In this document: positions 1 to 12,371 of the stretch, piece after piece
Layout: every line of letters starts with the position of its first letter
Numbering within the stretch: the stretch's first letter is position 1
From: Laburnicola sp. R22_1
Taxonomy: Eukaryota > Ascomycota > Dothideomycetes > Pleosporales > Didymosphaeriaceae
NCBI GenBank assembly: GCA_014281115.1
Contig: JACONQ010000014.1
Coordinates: forward strand, 372,001-436,000
DNA: 64,000 nt
Reading direction: 5' to 3'
The notes under the pieces: model-generated
Database searches by the model: none
What the model was told of the DNA's origin: nothing
The model's input: only the letters and a program-made list of their open reading frames with translations
Translations under genes and position numbers: made by a program

Positions 1-972
1 CGGGCAGGATTTGTGGAATCCCATGGTTGCGGCGTCCAGCTGATTTGCCGCGCCAGTGTAGCCATCGAGATGGGGCTTCCCATCTACGGAGTCATCGCCG
101 GCTCTACCATGACGGCCGACACCGTTGGCCGCTCTATACCCGCGCCCGGACAAGGCCTTCTCACCTTTGCCAGAGAAAACTTGAAGCCGCTGCCTGACTC
201 AAGCGGATCCGATACATCGTCATCAGGCCTGACGGGCGTAGGCACAACACCCAACAGCGTGGAGGACCAAGACTCGGATGATTTCTGGCCGACTGTTTCC
301 GGTCCAAGCTCAGCACTCCTGTCTCCCATGCGCGCCTCCCTCGCCGCGCACCATCTAACCATCGACGACGTCTCCTTCGCCTCTCTCCACGCCACCTCCA
401 CCAAATCCGGCGACCTAAACGAATTCAAAGTCATTTCCACCCAGCTGCACCATCTCGGCCGTACCACGCGCCAACCCCTCTGGACAGTCTGTCAAAAGGC
501 CCTCACCGGCCATCCGAAAGCCCCAGCCGCCGCTTGGATGCTGAACGGCTGTCTGCAGATCCTTCGAGACGGCACAATCCCCGCTCAACGCAACGCCGAT
601 AACGTGGACCCCGCCTTGCGGCCCTTCTCCATGTTGGCGGTGCCAAAGACCTCGATACGTCTACCGGATGCTAAAGCTTTCCTGCTCGCGTCTTTTGGCT
701 TTGGGCAGAAGAGCGGACAGTTGGTTGGTGTGGCGGCGAAGTACTTCTACGGGATGCTCAGTGCGCACGAGTATTCTGCGTACCGGGCACGAGCTTTGGC
801 GCGCATGGAGCGCGCCGAGGGGAAGTATGCGAGGGCGGTTATGGAGAATCGGATTGTTGGGATTCTGGACTATGCGCCGTATGATGCGGAGAATACTAGG
901 AAGGTGCTGTTGGATCCGGATGCGAGGGCGGTGTATGATGGAGTGGCTGGGACGTGGAGATTTGAGGTTTGA
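1..972 (+). CDS. Fatty acid synthase alpha subunit, C-terminal part (ketosynthase domain), 5' partial
   Basis: The frame is open from base 1, so the gene starts upstream of the window; about 323 residues are visible. They match the end of the beta-ketoacyl synthase (KS) domain of fungal type I FAS alpha. The block RAGFVESHGCGVQ is at the start. The first catalytic histidine lies in HATSTKSGDLNE (about residue 130) and the second in GHPKAPAAAWM (about residue 171). The glycine-rich FGFGQKSGQLVG motif lies near residue 235. The nucleophilic cysteine must be upstream. The KS condenses acyl-ACP with malonyl-ACP in the cytosolic FAS complex. The chain stops about 70 residues after the KS, so the C-terminal phosphopantetheinyl transferase domain of primary-metabolism FAS2 is absent. 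The glycine normal in HGTSTK and GHPKG is alanine here. Both points suggest a secondary-metabolism paralogue of the HexA/StcJ type, which is inference. A pogo element begins 11 bp after the stop codon. Confidence 0.85.
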   Translation, partial: RAGFVESHGCGVQLICRASVAIEMGLPIYGVIAGSTMTADTVGRSIPAPGQGLLTFARENLKPLPDSSGSDTSSSGLTGVGTTPNSVEDQDSDDFWPTVSGPSSALLSPMRASLAAHHLTIDDVSFASLHATSTKSGDLNEFKVISTQLHHLGRTTRQPLWTVCQKALTGHPKAPAAAWMLNGCLQILRDGTIPAQRNADNVDPALRPFSMLAVPKTSIRLPDAKAFLLASFGFGQKSGQLVGVAAKYFYGMLSAHEYSAYRARALARMERAEGKYARAVMENRIVGILDYAPYDAENTRKVLLDPDARAVYDGVAGTWRFEV

Positions 973-1136
973 TGGAGGGGTTACCGTGCCGACCTGGCTC
1001 GTGCCCCGCCCGGGCTTGTGCCCCATCACCAACATGCTCACCACCTCAAAGATGAGGCTATTGTAACAGCTACAAAAGGTATTATCGCGAGATTTTTTGT
1101 TGTAGCTACTCTATAAAGGAATTCGATCACTTTGTA

Positions 1137-3902
1137 CTATCTATACTTAGCTGGAGTTTGGATAGTGCGGCCGCGGGAGTTGAGTTTAGGTGGAGCAGCT
1201 GGTGCAGCTTCTGGGGACGCCGCGCGAGCTGCAACACTACCTTTAGGTCGTTTTGGCTTGCGCTTTGTTAGAGGTGCTTTTAAAGCTTTACGCTTGCCTG
1301 TTTGGGTAATTATAGAGGCTTGCTGGGTGTTTTAAGTCGCTTTTCTGGCTGCCTAAGCAGCTGCCAGTTCAGCCTTCATCTGATCTCGCACTTCCTTAGC
1401 CCTCTGTCGAGCCACACGACGCTCCTCTTTCTCTTGCTCTCGAAGTAACTTAGCAGCAGCTTAAAGCTCCTTTCTGCTCACTTTTGCAGCCCTCTCCTGC
1501 TCCTCTTGGTGTTGTTTTTCTGCCTCACGCTCACGTGCTTTCTCAACCTTAGAGGGCGACCAAAAGGTAGCACCACCATGGTATTCCTCCTCGCGCTGCA
1601 AGTCAAGAGGCTTTCCAGCGTTCTTGCGCTTCTTCTTTGCGGTAAGCGTCTCCCTCAGGCCATCGTTCTCGTGCTGCAACACCTCATTTTGAACTTGAAG
1701 CTGGTGGAGCGTTTGGGAGAGCAACTTAGACTCCTCCGCCGTGGTATCCTTCACTGCAGAGCGTACCAGGCGCTCCATCCGACGCCAGTCAGTTAGTAAG
1801 AGCGCTAAGGGCAGTTGCTCACTTTCATTGCCTCGTTTGCTGAAGCGTTTAAGTATAACGTTGGCGTCCATAGGGTTGGTTGGTTGGTTGGTATTCATTT
1901 TTCGTCTAGTTGATGGGGATTAAGTCCACCATCTCGCCTCCCGAAGGGCATATACGACGTGCTAAGCTATGGAATTGCAGTGCTAACACACTACCCTAGA
2001 AAGCATTTCTTGCCTGCGCGGGTATTGCTACCATTTCAGAACTACAGCTCCCCTTCCAGTTGGAGAGACTGAGCAGTGCGTGTACATTAGGGTGATTTCC
2101 TTGCATTTTGAGGCATCTATGTGCCAAGAGAGAGAGAGTGTGTGTGTAGGGGGCGGGGGAGAGAAAGAGAGGAAGAGGGGTGAGGAGTATTGCAGCTCTT
2201 GTGCTGGACCTAGTTCCACTAGGTGCTGCATTGCCTGTTGCTTTTGCAGGGCTGCAAGAGCTAGCGGGGGCAGATCCTGGTGTAGTACTGCGTTAGTTTG
2301 GTAAAGGCTCCAAAGAACTCTGGCTCCCTTATCAGTGCTGCAGTGTACGCTAGGCCATCAGCCTGGCTGGATGGCGGTATAGGTGGTCGAAGTGGCCATC
2401 TGCTAAACGTCCCTAGAGTCTTGCGGCAAAGCGCGAGGTGCTCGGGTGTCTTGTCCTGTCTGCATAAGCAGGTGAGGTTTGCATCCTCGTGGTTGTATTT
2501 TCGGTGGTACCAGGCAAAATCCCCATGTCTAGACCGGATAGAAAGCAGTCTGGCTAGGATAGCTCTTGGTAGGTCTAGTTCCTTTAGACTGCTGCGTGGT
2601 GCGTAGTCTAGGTGCCAGCTTTTGTACCATCTAGAGAGTTTGTTCTTCTTTTCAGACCACCAGATCTGTTGTGTGTGTTGTGATGTCTTGCGAGCAATTG
2701 TCTTGATGCCTGAGAGTGTAGGCAGAGCAGCTTTACCTGTTGCAGGTGATGGGTGTTGGGCTGGCGTCCATAGGGCATATACCAGTAGCTTCAAAAGCCT
2801 TGTAGACAAGATCTGTCGTGAACATAGACTGCCACGCTCTCCAGAACAGTGAGAAGAAGTCTCCTTTCTAGACGGCCAGCAACCCTTGGGTCTTAAAGAG
2901 ATGGGTAGAGAGCTCAGTAGAGTAGTTGCTTAAGAGAGGTTTAAAGCAAACAACGTCAAGAGGCTGAAGCGTGTGAGTAGAATGAGGGGGAAACACGGCC
3001 AGCAGTATACGGTGAGCTTCGCAGAATTCGATAAAGTCCATTAAGAGGTGACTGCCGTGGCCGTCAAGTATAAGGAGGCGCCAGTCTCTCTGCAGCCGCG
3101 CTTTCTGCTTTGTTTTGCGGTTAAACACCTGCTCAAGCCAGGCTAAACCAACGTCATTGTTCGTCCATCCTGTTAGTGAGGAGCTTACAAACACGTCGTG
3201 ATTTCCAGCTTCAATCTCGTCCACCTATGAGGCTTGTAGTGTACTGTTTGCTAACAAGTATATAAGGGCTGGCGGTAAAGTACTCCCATCTGCGCAAACA
3301 GTTGCCACGAGTGTCACCCACTCTCGTGAGCCATCTTTGAGTGATGCTCGCACTCTCTTTTGCTCCTATTAAAGCCGACTAAACACCCGTTTTAAGCGTC
3401 CTGTGACGCCAATCATAAAGCCCTTTTCATCCATATTATACGTGTTATGAGGCTGAACCTTATACTGAACGATCTTGTGATGCAGCAGCTCAAAGTACAA
3501 CTCGTACTTGCGATGAGCGTTAGCTTGGTAGCGTACAACGTCCATACCAGCGCTCCATTTAGAGATAAGATGGTCGTGGTTGCGGTTGATGAAGCGCGAA
3601 ACCCAGTTCTTGCCAACGTGCTTTTTCAATATATTTGACGCAAAATTTTGGATCATAGCTCTTGTAGGAGGTAGCCCACGAGCTGTAAGCTCTCCAATAT
3701 ACTTGACGAGTCCCTCCTCTTGTTGTAGGCTGAGTAGTTGCTGAGACGCGTACCCATCCTGCCGGGAGCTTGTCGCGCCCTTACACCTTCTCCCCAGCGT
3801 TGAGCGATCAACACCATGTCTTTCTGCAATATTTTTGAGCGTATCATTATCTCCAGGTTCACGCGATTTATATTCTGCAATCGCCTCGTCAATCGGTGCC
3901 AT
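1137..3902 (-). pseudogene. Pogo/Fot1-type DDE transposase, copy A (inactive)
   Basis: The reading frame starts at the ATG ending at 3902 (MAPIDEAIAEY) and can be followed to a stop at 1137-1139, about 620 codons once the LINE is removed. The N-terminal part has a psq-type helix-turn-helix (NIAERHGVDRSTLGRR) and a CENP-B-like HTH (LPPTRAMIQNFASNIL, GKNWVSRFINRN). The DDE catalytic core shows NMDEKGFMIG, LLILDGHGSH and PPHSTHTLQPLDV. A basic coiled-coil tail follows (about 1460-1860), with the FWSPSKV motif. In-frame stops occur near 3366-3370, 3224, 2866 and 1459, plus two more downstream, mostly TAA or TAG, as expected from RIP of CAA, CAG and TGG codons. The LINE interrupts it at the residues PMDA. 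Not functional. Confidence 0.85.
1876..2761 (-). mobile_element. 5'-truncated LINE (non-LTR retrotransposon) 3' fragment inside pogo copy A
   Basis: This 886-bp insert is bounded by a perfect 14-bp direct repeat TGGCGTCCATAGGG (1862-1875 and 2762-2775), a target-primed reverse-transcription signature. On the minus strand the element begins in mid-ORF and ends with a short CCAA-repeat tail (plus strand 1876-1891). The ORF remnant runs to a stop at 2261 and encodes the C-terminus of a LINE ORF2 protein. It includes RHGDFAWYHRKYNHEDA followed by a CLC-x7-H-x4-C zinc motif, typical of Tad-like fungal LINEs. No reverse transcriptase or endonuclease domain remains. Confidence 0.85.
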
Positions 3903-4003
3903 GGTGGTTGAGTTATCGCGTGTTGAAAATGATGAGATGGACGTGTTGGTGGGGTGGCTGGGGGCACGAGCCCGGGCGGGGCACGAGCCAGGTCGGGACG
4001 GTA

Positions 4004-4602
4004 GAGGGGTGGATGGGATGAGGTGTATACGCATAGACAGAATGATATAGAATTCCGTAATGTCTAGGTCGACCTCTGCATCTGTTACTATACTAGCTTC
4101 TACAACTTGTACTCTTTGTCTCTTGCATACATTGCCGTCCTTCAATTTCGTTCAGATAACGTCGCGTAGGTCTCGCCTCCATCAGCCGCCTCGCGTTCAA
4201 CGCCTTGTACCGGCCCACTCCGTACCGGTAATGCAAAGTCGGTTCGCACATCAAAATACCACCGACATTCCCTCCTTGGGTGCATTCCCCATCAGCTTGT
4301 CCACGTACACCCCGGCCAGGCCTTTCCGTTGGGCATTGGAGAGCATCAGGTCTAGGCGCATGCAATCGACATCCGACGACTGGCGTCTCTCTCAGTCACC
4401 TCCAGGCAGCAAGAGTACCAGGGGCGATACAGAACAGCTAGCCCAGGACGATTCCCAAGACGATGCCCTAGGGGACGATACTCCAGCAGACGATGCCAAC
4501 CAGGGTCGCAGCCTTCAAGCCTTCCTTCTCCCCGCTCTATTGCCGTGTACCCTACTCGACGTGCATCACGATGTCCGTCGCGGACCTGTAGTCCTACATC
4601 TG
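4004..4602. other. Short GC-normal host stretch without a recognised gene
   Basis: About 600 bases of ordinary base composition lie between pogo copy A and the AT-rich block. Both strands carry open frames of 86-200 codons that overlap each other, and none resembles a family I know. One minus-strand stretch around 4265-4385 reads like protein (it contains SNAQRKGLAGVYVDKLMGN), then meets a TGA, which suggests a broken gene remnant. The + strand frame from 4060 has no support beyond being open. Confidence 0.3.
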
Positions 4603-4631
4603 CTATGTTCAAAAATTAGGGGATTTCTTAG

Positions 4632-6588
4632 CGGACCACGTAAATTTTTCCCCACCACCTAATTTGTGTGAGACTTGTAAATTTAGCTAGTTTTTTAGCA
4701 AAGAATCCTAATTACGCGTATATAGTAAGTTAACACCTATAAGGCTATTTAGCCTAGTTATATAGTATATACTAACGTATTTTTTAGTGTTATAGCTATT
4801 ATAAATAGTTAATTTTAACGTAGGTTTAACACTAGAACTCTATATATATACTTATATAGGTATAGCTCTTATACTATCTCTCTAGGCAGCTTATAAGTTG
4901 CGGGTATAGTAGAGAAGATTAATTGCTAGCTATTATACTAATACTAAAGTCTTAGCTATTATAGAAATAGCTATAGTAAAGCCTAAAAAGCTAGAAAAAT
5001 TAGCCTATAAGTTATTTAAGCTAAAGGTATTAAATATATTAAAAGTAACAACTCTAGCGCTAATACTAATACCTTTAATAGCGCCTTTAACACTATCTAA
5101 GATGCTAATACTAGACTAAGCTATTATTATTCTATTATCTTCTTCGCCTATATAAAGTTATCCTATACTATTATTATTACTACTACTAACTAAGCTAAAG
5201 TATACTATATACCTTAACTATATTTTATATATTAATAAGCTTATTAAAGTTAAAAACTTTAACTTTAGTACCTATTACAAGTTTCTTATAAGTAAGCTAG
5301 AGGATAAGCTAAAAGACCTAATTATAGACCCTAGATCTAGAGTTAAGAATAAAGACTACTATCTTTTAATAATAAGTATTACCTTTAAAGTTATACTAAA
5401 GGGGATATAGAAATATAAGACTTTTATAAAGTTAAGCCTAAAGTTAGGCACTATATTAATAGAGTTTATAGATTAGTAAGTCCTACTATTTAAAAAAGTT
5501 AATAGCATCTAATTTAAGGTAGATATAAAGGTTAAAGTCTAGAATTAATTAAAGGCTTTTCTTATAATTGCGCTATTAATAAGCTATTATTAGATATACT
5601 AAAGGAGCTTACTACTATCTACACTATAATATGTAGTAGTAGAAGTTATACTTTATATATAGTAATAGAGTAAAGGTAGTAGAAATAAGTAAAGGCTTAA
5701 CTAAATACTACTAAGTTTATTAGTTGTCTTTATAAGCGTTAGATCTACTATAAAAACCTCTACAATAACTATAGTTTTTAGTGCTAAGTAAACCTACTAA
5801 GTTATAAGCACTTTAAAATCTACGCTACTAATAGTAAGACTTAGGCAAAGTATTAGTTAGAGAAATAGCTAAGTATTTATATTAAGACTTTACTATAGCA
5901 ACTTATTAACTATTAGTATACTAACTATAATAATAAACTACGCATTAATAGGCATACCTATAAAGGCAAAAGTAAAAAGAAGTATAAAGGTAGTAGTAGT
6001 AATAATTTTAATAAGTTATTCTTTAATATAGTAGAAATAAAGTATATAAAGTAGAAAATAGCTAGGCGTAAAATAGAGCGTTAAATTAGTTATTTAGAGA
6101 AGAAAGAGAAGGAGTATAAGAAGTAGAGAGAGCAGTTTAGGCTAAAAAAGAAGTACTAGTAATATTATCTAAATTTCTAGTATTAATAGTAGGACTAGTT
6201 TTATAGTCTATTACTATTAGTCTCTTTTAATATATCTTTTACGCCTATTAATTACGTTAAGACTCTTATATCTACTTCTTAATCTATTTTTTAATACACT
6301 TTTATTAAGTCCTATACGCTTAAGTAGAGATAATAAAGACTCTATAAAGGAGTTTTTTTAGTAGCTTATTACTAAGTAGGCTCTAGACAAATAGTATAAC
6401 TATACATAGGCTATAGAGGTAGCACTTAAATAATAATAGATAATTAATAATCTCTACTATATATTAAACTCTAGAAGCAACCTATATAATATTGCTATAT
6501 AGTTTAAATTAAAAAATAGAGTTATTTACTACTTTGTAAAGAATATACGCGCGTTTAAGCCTTTATATTATATAGTGTTAAGTTTTTA
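4632..6588. other. AT-rich, RIP-degraded sequence; no intact gene
   Basis: The stretch is dominated by TA, TAG and TAA and has no frame beyond about 60 codons. A + strand run between 5230 and 6160 can be read as lysine-rich protein if the many TAG and TAA codons are ignored, for example around 5950-6160. It is probably a transposon gene ruined by RIP. I could not assign a family. Confidence 0.5.
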
Positions 6589-7420
6589 TATTAGGAAAAG
6601 TTTTAAGTAAGCATAAGCACCTAGGGCACCTAAGCGGCTCTAAGCACGCCTGCGCACGCCTACGCACTAAATGCGCTTAGAGCGCACTAGCGATACTACT
6701 TTTTTCTTAGTGTGCGTATGCGTAAGGTTACGCAAGGATGCGCACCTATGCCGCTAGTGCATCTAGAGCAGCTAGAGCAGCTAGGGTACCCTAGGTGCCT
6801 ATGCTACCTATAAAATACTAATTAATAAGCAAATAAAGCTCTTTAATTGGCTAGAATTTAAAAAAAGCTTAGTAAGCTACTTAGTAAGCTGCTTAGTAAG
6901 CTTTTCAAAAAAGATTTTTTAAAGTATAAAGTTAAAGTCTCTTACTAGATAGTAATTACTAGTTAATATAATAGTACTAATTACTAGCGTGTTATATAGA
7001 ACTTCTACCTAACTCTAAATTCTAGATTTTGTAGGTTTAAAAATAGAAAAACTATTGGTTTATAATTATTTAAAAGAATTAGATTAGGCGAAAATTAGTG
7101 GCTTAGCAAAGAACACTATTTTAAAAAGTTTAAACTTTAATAACCTTTTAACTACTTTATTATTCTTATAACTTTTTTAAAATTTATATAATAATTTATA
7201 AGTACTATATTTTTATATAATAATATTACGTAATATATATTATAACTTGTAAAATAAAGAGTTTTTTATTAATTACTAACTCATTACGTAATAAAAATAG
7301 TATTTTTAAATTAAATAATTAAAGAATAGTATTTTCTCTATAGATCTATTAAAAATTAATATTATAGCTTTACTAGTAAACAAGTTATAAAGCTTTAAAA
7401 AAATTACTTATTTAGGCTAT

Positions 7421-7588
7421 TGTCAGATAGAACGAGCTGTGGTGAGGTTGGATCTGTACAATCGAGCAGGGACCACCTGGCTTGGCACACTAGCGAAGAA
7501 GTCAGAACCAGCTGAACACGGTTGGAACAGAACACAATCATCATTATTAATAAAGACACATCATCGCATTCAACCATTAAATCTGACA
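7421..7588 (+). repeat. Copia-1 left LTR
   Basis: This 168-bp terminal repeat runs from TGTCAG to CTGACA. It is less mutated than the right copy (12372-12539); every difference I see is C/T or G/A. Confidence 0.93.
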
Positions 7589-7605
7589 ATTAAGAGTCTC
7601 ACTGC
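7589..7605 (+). other. Copia-1 primer-binding site
   Basis: The site abuts the LTR. Its reverse complement reads GCAGTGAGACTCTTAAT, which looks like the 5' side of an anticodon arm with loop CTCTTAA (anticodon CTT, lysine). The same site, with one C to T change, follows the left LTR of Copia-2 at 24760. Internal (half) tRNA priming is inferred. Confidence 0.55.
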
Positions 7606-10600
7606 CTCAACTGATACGAAATGGCGCAACAACTATACCGCGATCCCACAGTAACGCTGAGGGATCATACCGACTATATGGGATGGATAACGCAGCTGCA
7701 GGCGAGATGTGTTGTCTACAATATCTAGGATAAGGTTAATCTAAAGTTAACAGTCCCGCTGATATCAAGACTAGCAGTTGTTAGAGCTCTGGTAGTCGCT
7801 GATTACACACCAGCCGCGCACGTTGAAATCCCAACAAGACCAACCGCGCTGTCAGCAACTGGACAGAAGGCGTTTAAGGAAGACCTTGAATATTACAAGA
7901 TTCTTATCGAACAATATAAGAACGACTGGCACGACTTTAAGAAGGAACAAGCAAGCCTCTAACACATTGTGGCATTTATCTAGTTAACTATATCCCCACA
8001 CCTGTTGCGCATGTGCTGCCTACTAGAGAAGCCACTGCGATAATAGATTATAGACCTACAACTAACAGTTGGAGTTAACAAACAAATCGAACAAGAACAA
8101 GCTCGCGAGCGATATCTTGCCTCACTGAGGCCAATGAGGAGCGCGTCGCAATAGGACACATGGCTAGCAGAGTACGACTAAGCAGCCACTAAGGCGGAGA
8201 CATATTAAGTCGCCGAGCTATCACAATTAAATGTGATTACAAAAGACTTCCTAGTAGCTATGAACAAAGTTGCTCCTATATAGTCTATAAACTTTTAAGA
8301 TAATAGTTAATTTGCAACTAGCATGAGCTAGAAGGAGATAATAAAACGCTTCTAAGAACACATGATAACAAACTATTCCCTTAGATCAGGGAAGCACAAA
8401 GCAGCTTTTGTGACTAATAATGTATCATTTCTCGCTGAAGGTGGTGCAACCACCCAGGGCAATGACAGGGACGCCTCTTATGCCGAAAGCGCGCCATCCA
8501 ACCGAAACCGGGGCAGACCCCATAATCAACGTACAGCTGACAAGAAAGATGTTAAGCTTAAGCGGCCTTTAGATTAAGAGCCAGCTATGACAGGAGGAGC
8601 AAAATGCCCTGCCTGTGGACAACGCCACAGTATTAGGGACTGCTATTATGTTAACCTAGACAAAGCTCCTAAGTAGTGAAAACCCAATAAGATTATAAAT
8701 GAGCTTATTAACTTTAAGCGTAAGAATAACGCAACTTTCTAAGGGCTAATCCGCGGACAAAGCAGAACCTAATCACGAACACTAATTATTAAACAATCGC
8801 ACACGCCCACACCTAAGATCCTTAAGTCCCCTAAGGACTGACTAGAGGGGCGGAGAATATTAAACGTCAACGCTGCGTTTACATTAGCGCCAATAGGAAC
8901 AGAAGTGTCTGATTACCCACTAAAGCGCTCGTTTATTCTTAATTTAGAATTAACTTGCTATATTACAAACAACCCCAACTGTATCTATAACTTCTATCTA
9001 CCTATGTCTAGAGATTATATATAGGCTAGGAATATAAAGATATGGATAAAAGGCTACGGCTCTATTAACTTAACACTAAGAGGTTAATATGGAACAACTA
9101 CATTAATTCTACATAATGTGGCTATCTGTCCAGACCTCTTGTGCAACCTAGTCTCCTTTCAACTACTAAGGTATAGAGGAATCTGGTGGGATACGCAAAC
9201 GGACCTAACTACGCTAAAAGGACTAGACAACAAGGTTATTAGAAAACTATCCGAGATACACGGTTAATGGGTACTTAAGTATAATTCGCTACTACCCACT
9301 TTATATCACATCTGTAAGAATACATCACGAACGAAAGGAGCACTATAAAGGGCCTTAGCCGAATTATGGCATAAGAGACTAGGACACCCTAAACTAGCAG
9401 CTATTAAACATCTTATGCAGCAAGCTAAAGGGGTGCGAGTTAAGGAAGTTATAATAGTTTAATACAACTTCTATAGGAAAGCAAAAATCTAGCGACAAAT
9501 TAGCTAAGCACCGCAAATTAATAATAAAGGACTAGGAGAAAGACTAGCTATTGACTTTTATGCCTATAAGGCGCAAAGTAGCACTAGTAAAAGGAGCCAG
9601 ATGCTTGTCACTAATAGGTACTTAGGCCTGCAATAGGACTTTTATTTTAAAGACAATTGACTAGCAAAGTTAGTTATTTAAGTTCTATTAAACTTCTTTC
9701 TTTTCCTTAAAAACCATTACAACATTACAGTCAAGGTTATTAAAGCGGATAACGAGATTACGATAGTAAAACCGGAAATTAAGCGCTGGTTGGCATTACA
9801 AGGAATTACTGTTAAGCCTTCTGCCCTAGATACACAAGCTTAAAATGGAGGTGCCAAACGCTTAAGGGGTGTAAACAAAGAGAAATTGCGTGTAATGCGA
9901 CTTAACGCCAACCTATTCTAGAAACTATGGCCTAAAGTAATAAGAGCTGCAGTATATCTCTACAATTAAACACTAAATTATGCGAACTACTAGAAAACGC
10001 CATATAAGATATTCTTCACATAAGTCGCGTTTAGTAATGGGATTGTCACTTCACTACGAAAACCCAACCTCGCCTATCTAAAGGCGTACGGCTGCAAGGC
10101 ATTTGCAATGACTAATAATACTTACTAAGGCAAATCACGCCTACAACACCTTGATCTAAAGGCATGGATTAGTTATCTAGTTAGATACTAATTATTAAAC
10201 ATCTACTAAATATGGATACTGTCGCTTAGCAAGGTGATAAGCACCCAAGACGTTGTCTTCGACGAAGAGTTAGTATTTAATGGGAGGATTGAGGACCTTA
10301 TGGACAGTCTTATGCACAGCACGCTTTAAGAAATAGCAACGCACGTAAGAACTATTAAGCTACTAACTCCTACCTAACAACTACAGACAGACTCCTTTTA
10401 TAAGGATGAAGCCGCTGTAGATTTGTTAGAACAACAAGACAAAGCAGATCCACTAGGCTACTATTAAGGAAGGAAGATTAGGGATAGCTACCTAACTCCT
10501 CTAACAACACTGCCACCCGTAGCGTTACTTGCACGGTTAATGGCTAGAGACCAAACAAGTCTAACGTAATAAGCGTCCTTAACAACTGTCCCCTAGGCAG

Positions 10601-12371
10601 CAGCTTTTATGGCGGGAACTTAAGCTGGCTGTGTTGGAAAATATAGAGGAGAAGTTATAGATAAGGCTAAGATAATAACAATGCTCGCTAAAGGCTTAAA
10701 GCCCTATTAAAGTCAACTTCCACCTCTGCCAACGTGCCGGACTAAGCTTAAGGATCACCTAATAGGCGAGATGTTCTAAGAGGCTAAATAAGTGCACCTC
10801 GCAAGCCACTAAGAGATGAAATCATAGTTAGAAATACTATTAAAGAAGATTAAACTAATAGGACAACAGATCCTTAACTGCATGTGGGTATACACCTATA
10901 AACTTAATAAGCACTATCGCTTACTAAAGTGCAAGGCGCGACTAGTCGTCCAAGGCAATTAACAACGCAACATTACCTCGCAAGACACTTACGTAGCCAC
11001 GCTTACTAGCCAGTTATTCTAAATAATAATGGCAATAGCAGCTTACTATAATATGGAGCTTAAGCAATACAACGTAACAAATGCGTTTATCTACGTAATA
11101 GTGGATTAAGAGGTTTATATAAGAATGCCTTAGGGCTATTAAAAGCCTAGAACAATACTGCAAGTAAACAAGGCACTATACGGCCTTCGCATTTCACCAC
11201 TCCTTTGGTAGAAAGAATTCACGACGACGCTTAAAGCACTAGGCTTCTAGATAGTGCCTTATAAGCTATGCTGCCTAATTAAGAATGGAGTTATTGTATT
11301 CTTCTACGTTAACAACATTATACTCGCGTATTATAAGAAGAAAAAAGAAGAAGCTTAATAAGCAATTAAGCGCTTACAAGACAAGTATACTTTTACTAGA
11401 GGAAACAACCTTTAATAGTTCCTTGGCATAGAAGTTGTACAGGACTAAACAAACCGCAAGATTTAACTGTTACAGGCTGCCTACTTGGACAAGATTAGCC
11501 AATTAGCAGACAGAACGAACATTCCACATAACACTCCTATAGCTGCGATTAAATTACGGCTAAGGAAGGGGTTGGCAATACTAACTAAGATTAACAAATT
11601 TCAACGTAAGATTGGATTATTGCTCTTTGCTATAGTTACTATAAGGCTAGATATTGCCTTTACAACTTTACAACTGGCTCGATTTCTGTTAAACCCAGGG
11701 CCTAATTACTAAGACGTAGTAGACTAAGTTCTCCTATACCTTTAAAGCACAAAGCAGTAAGCCCTATAGCTTAGAGGTAACACTAGACTTTAGATTGTAA
11801 GCAACGCATCCTTCGCTAATAACATAATAGACCGCAAGAGCTCCTAAGGCTACGCTATTAAGCTCTTTAGCGGACTTATCGCCTAAAAGGCTAATAAACA
11901 AGATACTATAACAATATTAACTACTAAGGCTGAACTGCTAGCTCTTTCTTAGGTAGCTAAGGAAGCACTCTTCGTCTTAAGACTACTCTGCGAACTCCAG
12001 ATCGAACTAGACGCGCGCACTATCACTATTCAGTGCGACAATAAACAAACTATACGCTTGGTAACTAAGAAGGTTTCCTGCCTCCAAACTAAGCTTCGTT
12101 ATGTGGACATCCATAACCACTAGATCTAACAAGAAGTATCTAAGGGTAGGATTGAGGTGGAGTATATACAGTTAGTAGATATAATCGCCAACGGCCTTAC
12201 AAAGGTGCTCCCTAGGAGCAAGTGGGAGGATTTCCTCCAACAACTTGGATTGGTCAATGTAGAGACTAAGGAGGTAACAAATACCGTACCTCTTGAGGAG
12301 ATTTAAGAGCAACTTAAAGACCTCACAATTGCATAAGTACTAGCTTGAAGAGTTTCCAACCTAAGGGGGTG

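Larger units (their letters stand above)
984..4001 (-). mobile_element. Pogo/Fot1-like DNA transposon (copy A), interrupted by a LINE
   Basis: Terminal inverted repeats of about 41 bp lie at 984-1024 and 3961-4001 and differ at two positions. Both ends abut a TA dinucleotide (982-983 and 4002-4003), the target duplication expected for the Tc1/mariner-pogo superfamily. Each terminus contains two copies of a GCTCGTGCCCC-like motif. Without the LINE and its extra target duplication (900 bp) the element is 2118 bp, almost the same as the RIP-damaged relative at 32050-34161 (2112 bp). It inserted 11 bp downstream of the FAS stop codon, so it did not truncate that reading frame. Confidence 0.88.

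Noticed and set aside
1132..1335. Plus-strand 67-codon frame
   Set aside because: It is the antisense of the basic tail of the pogo copy A transposase.
4060..4662. 200-codon plus-strand frame next to pogo copy A
   Set aside because: It runs through the candidate 12-kb element boundary and has low-complexity content. An antisense frame looks more protein-like, so I did not call a gene.
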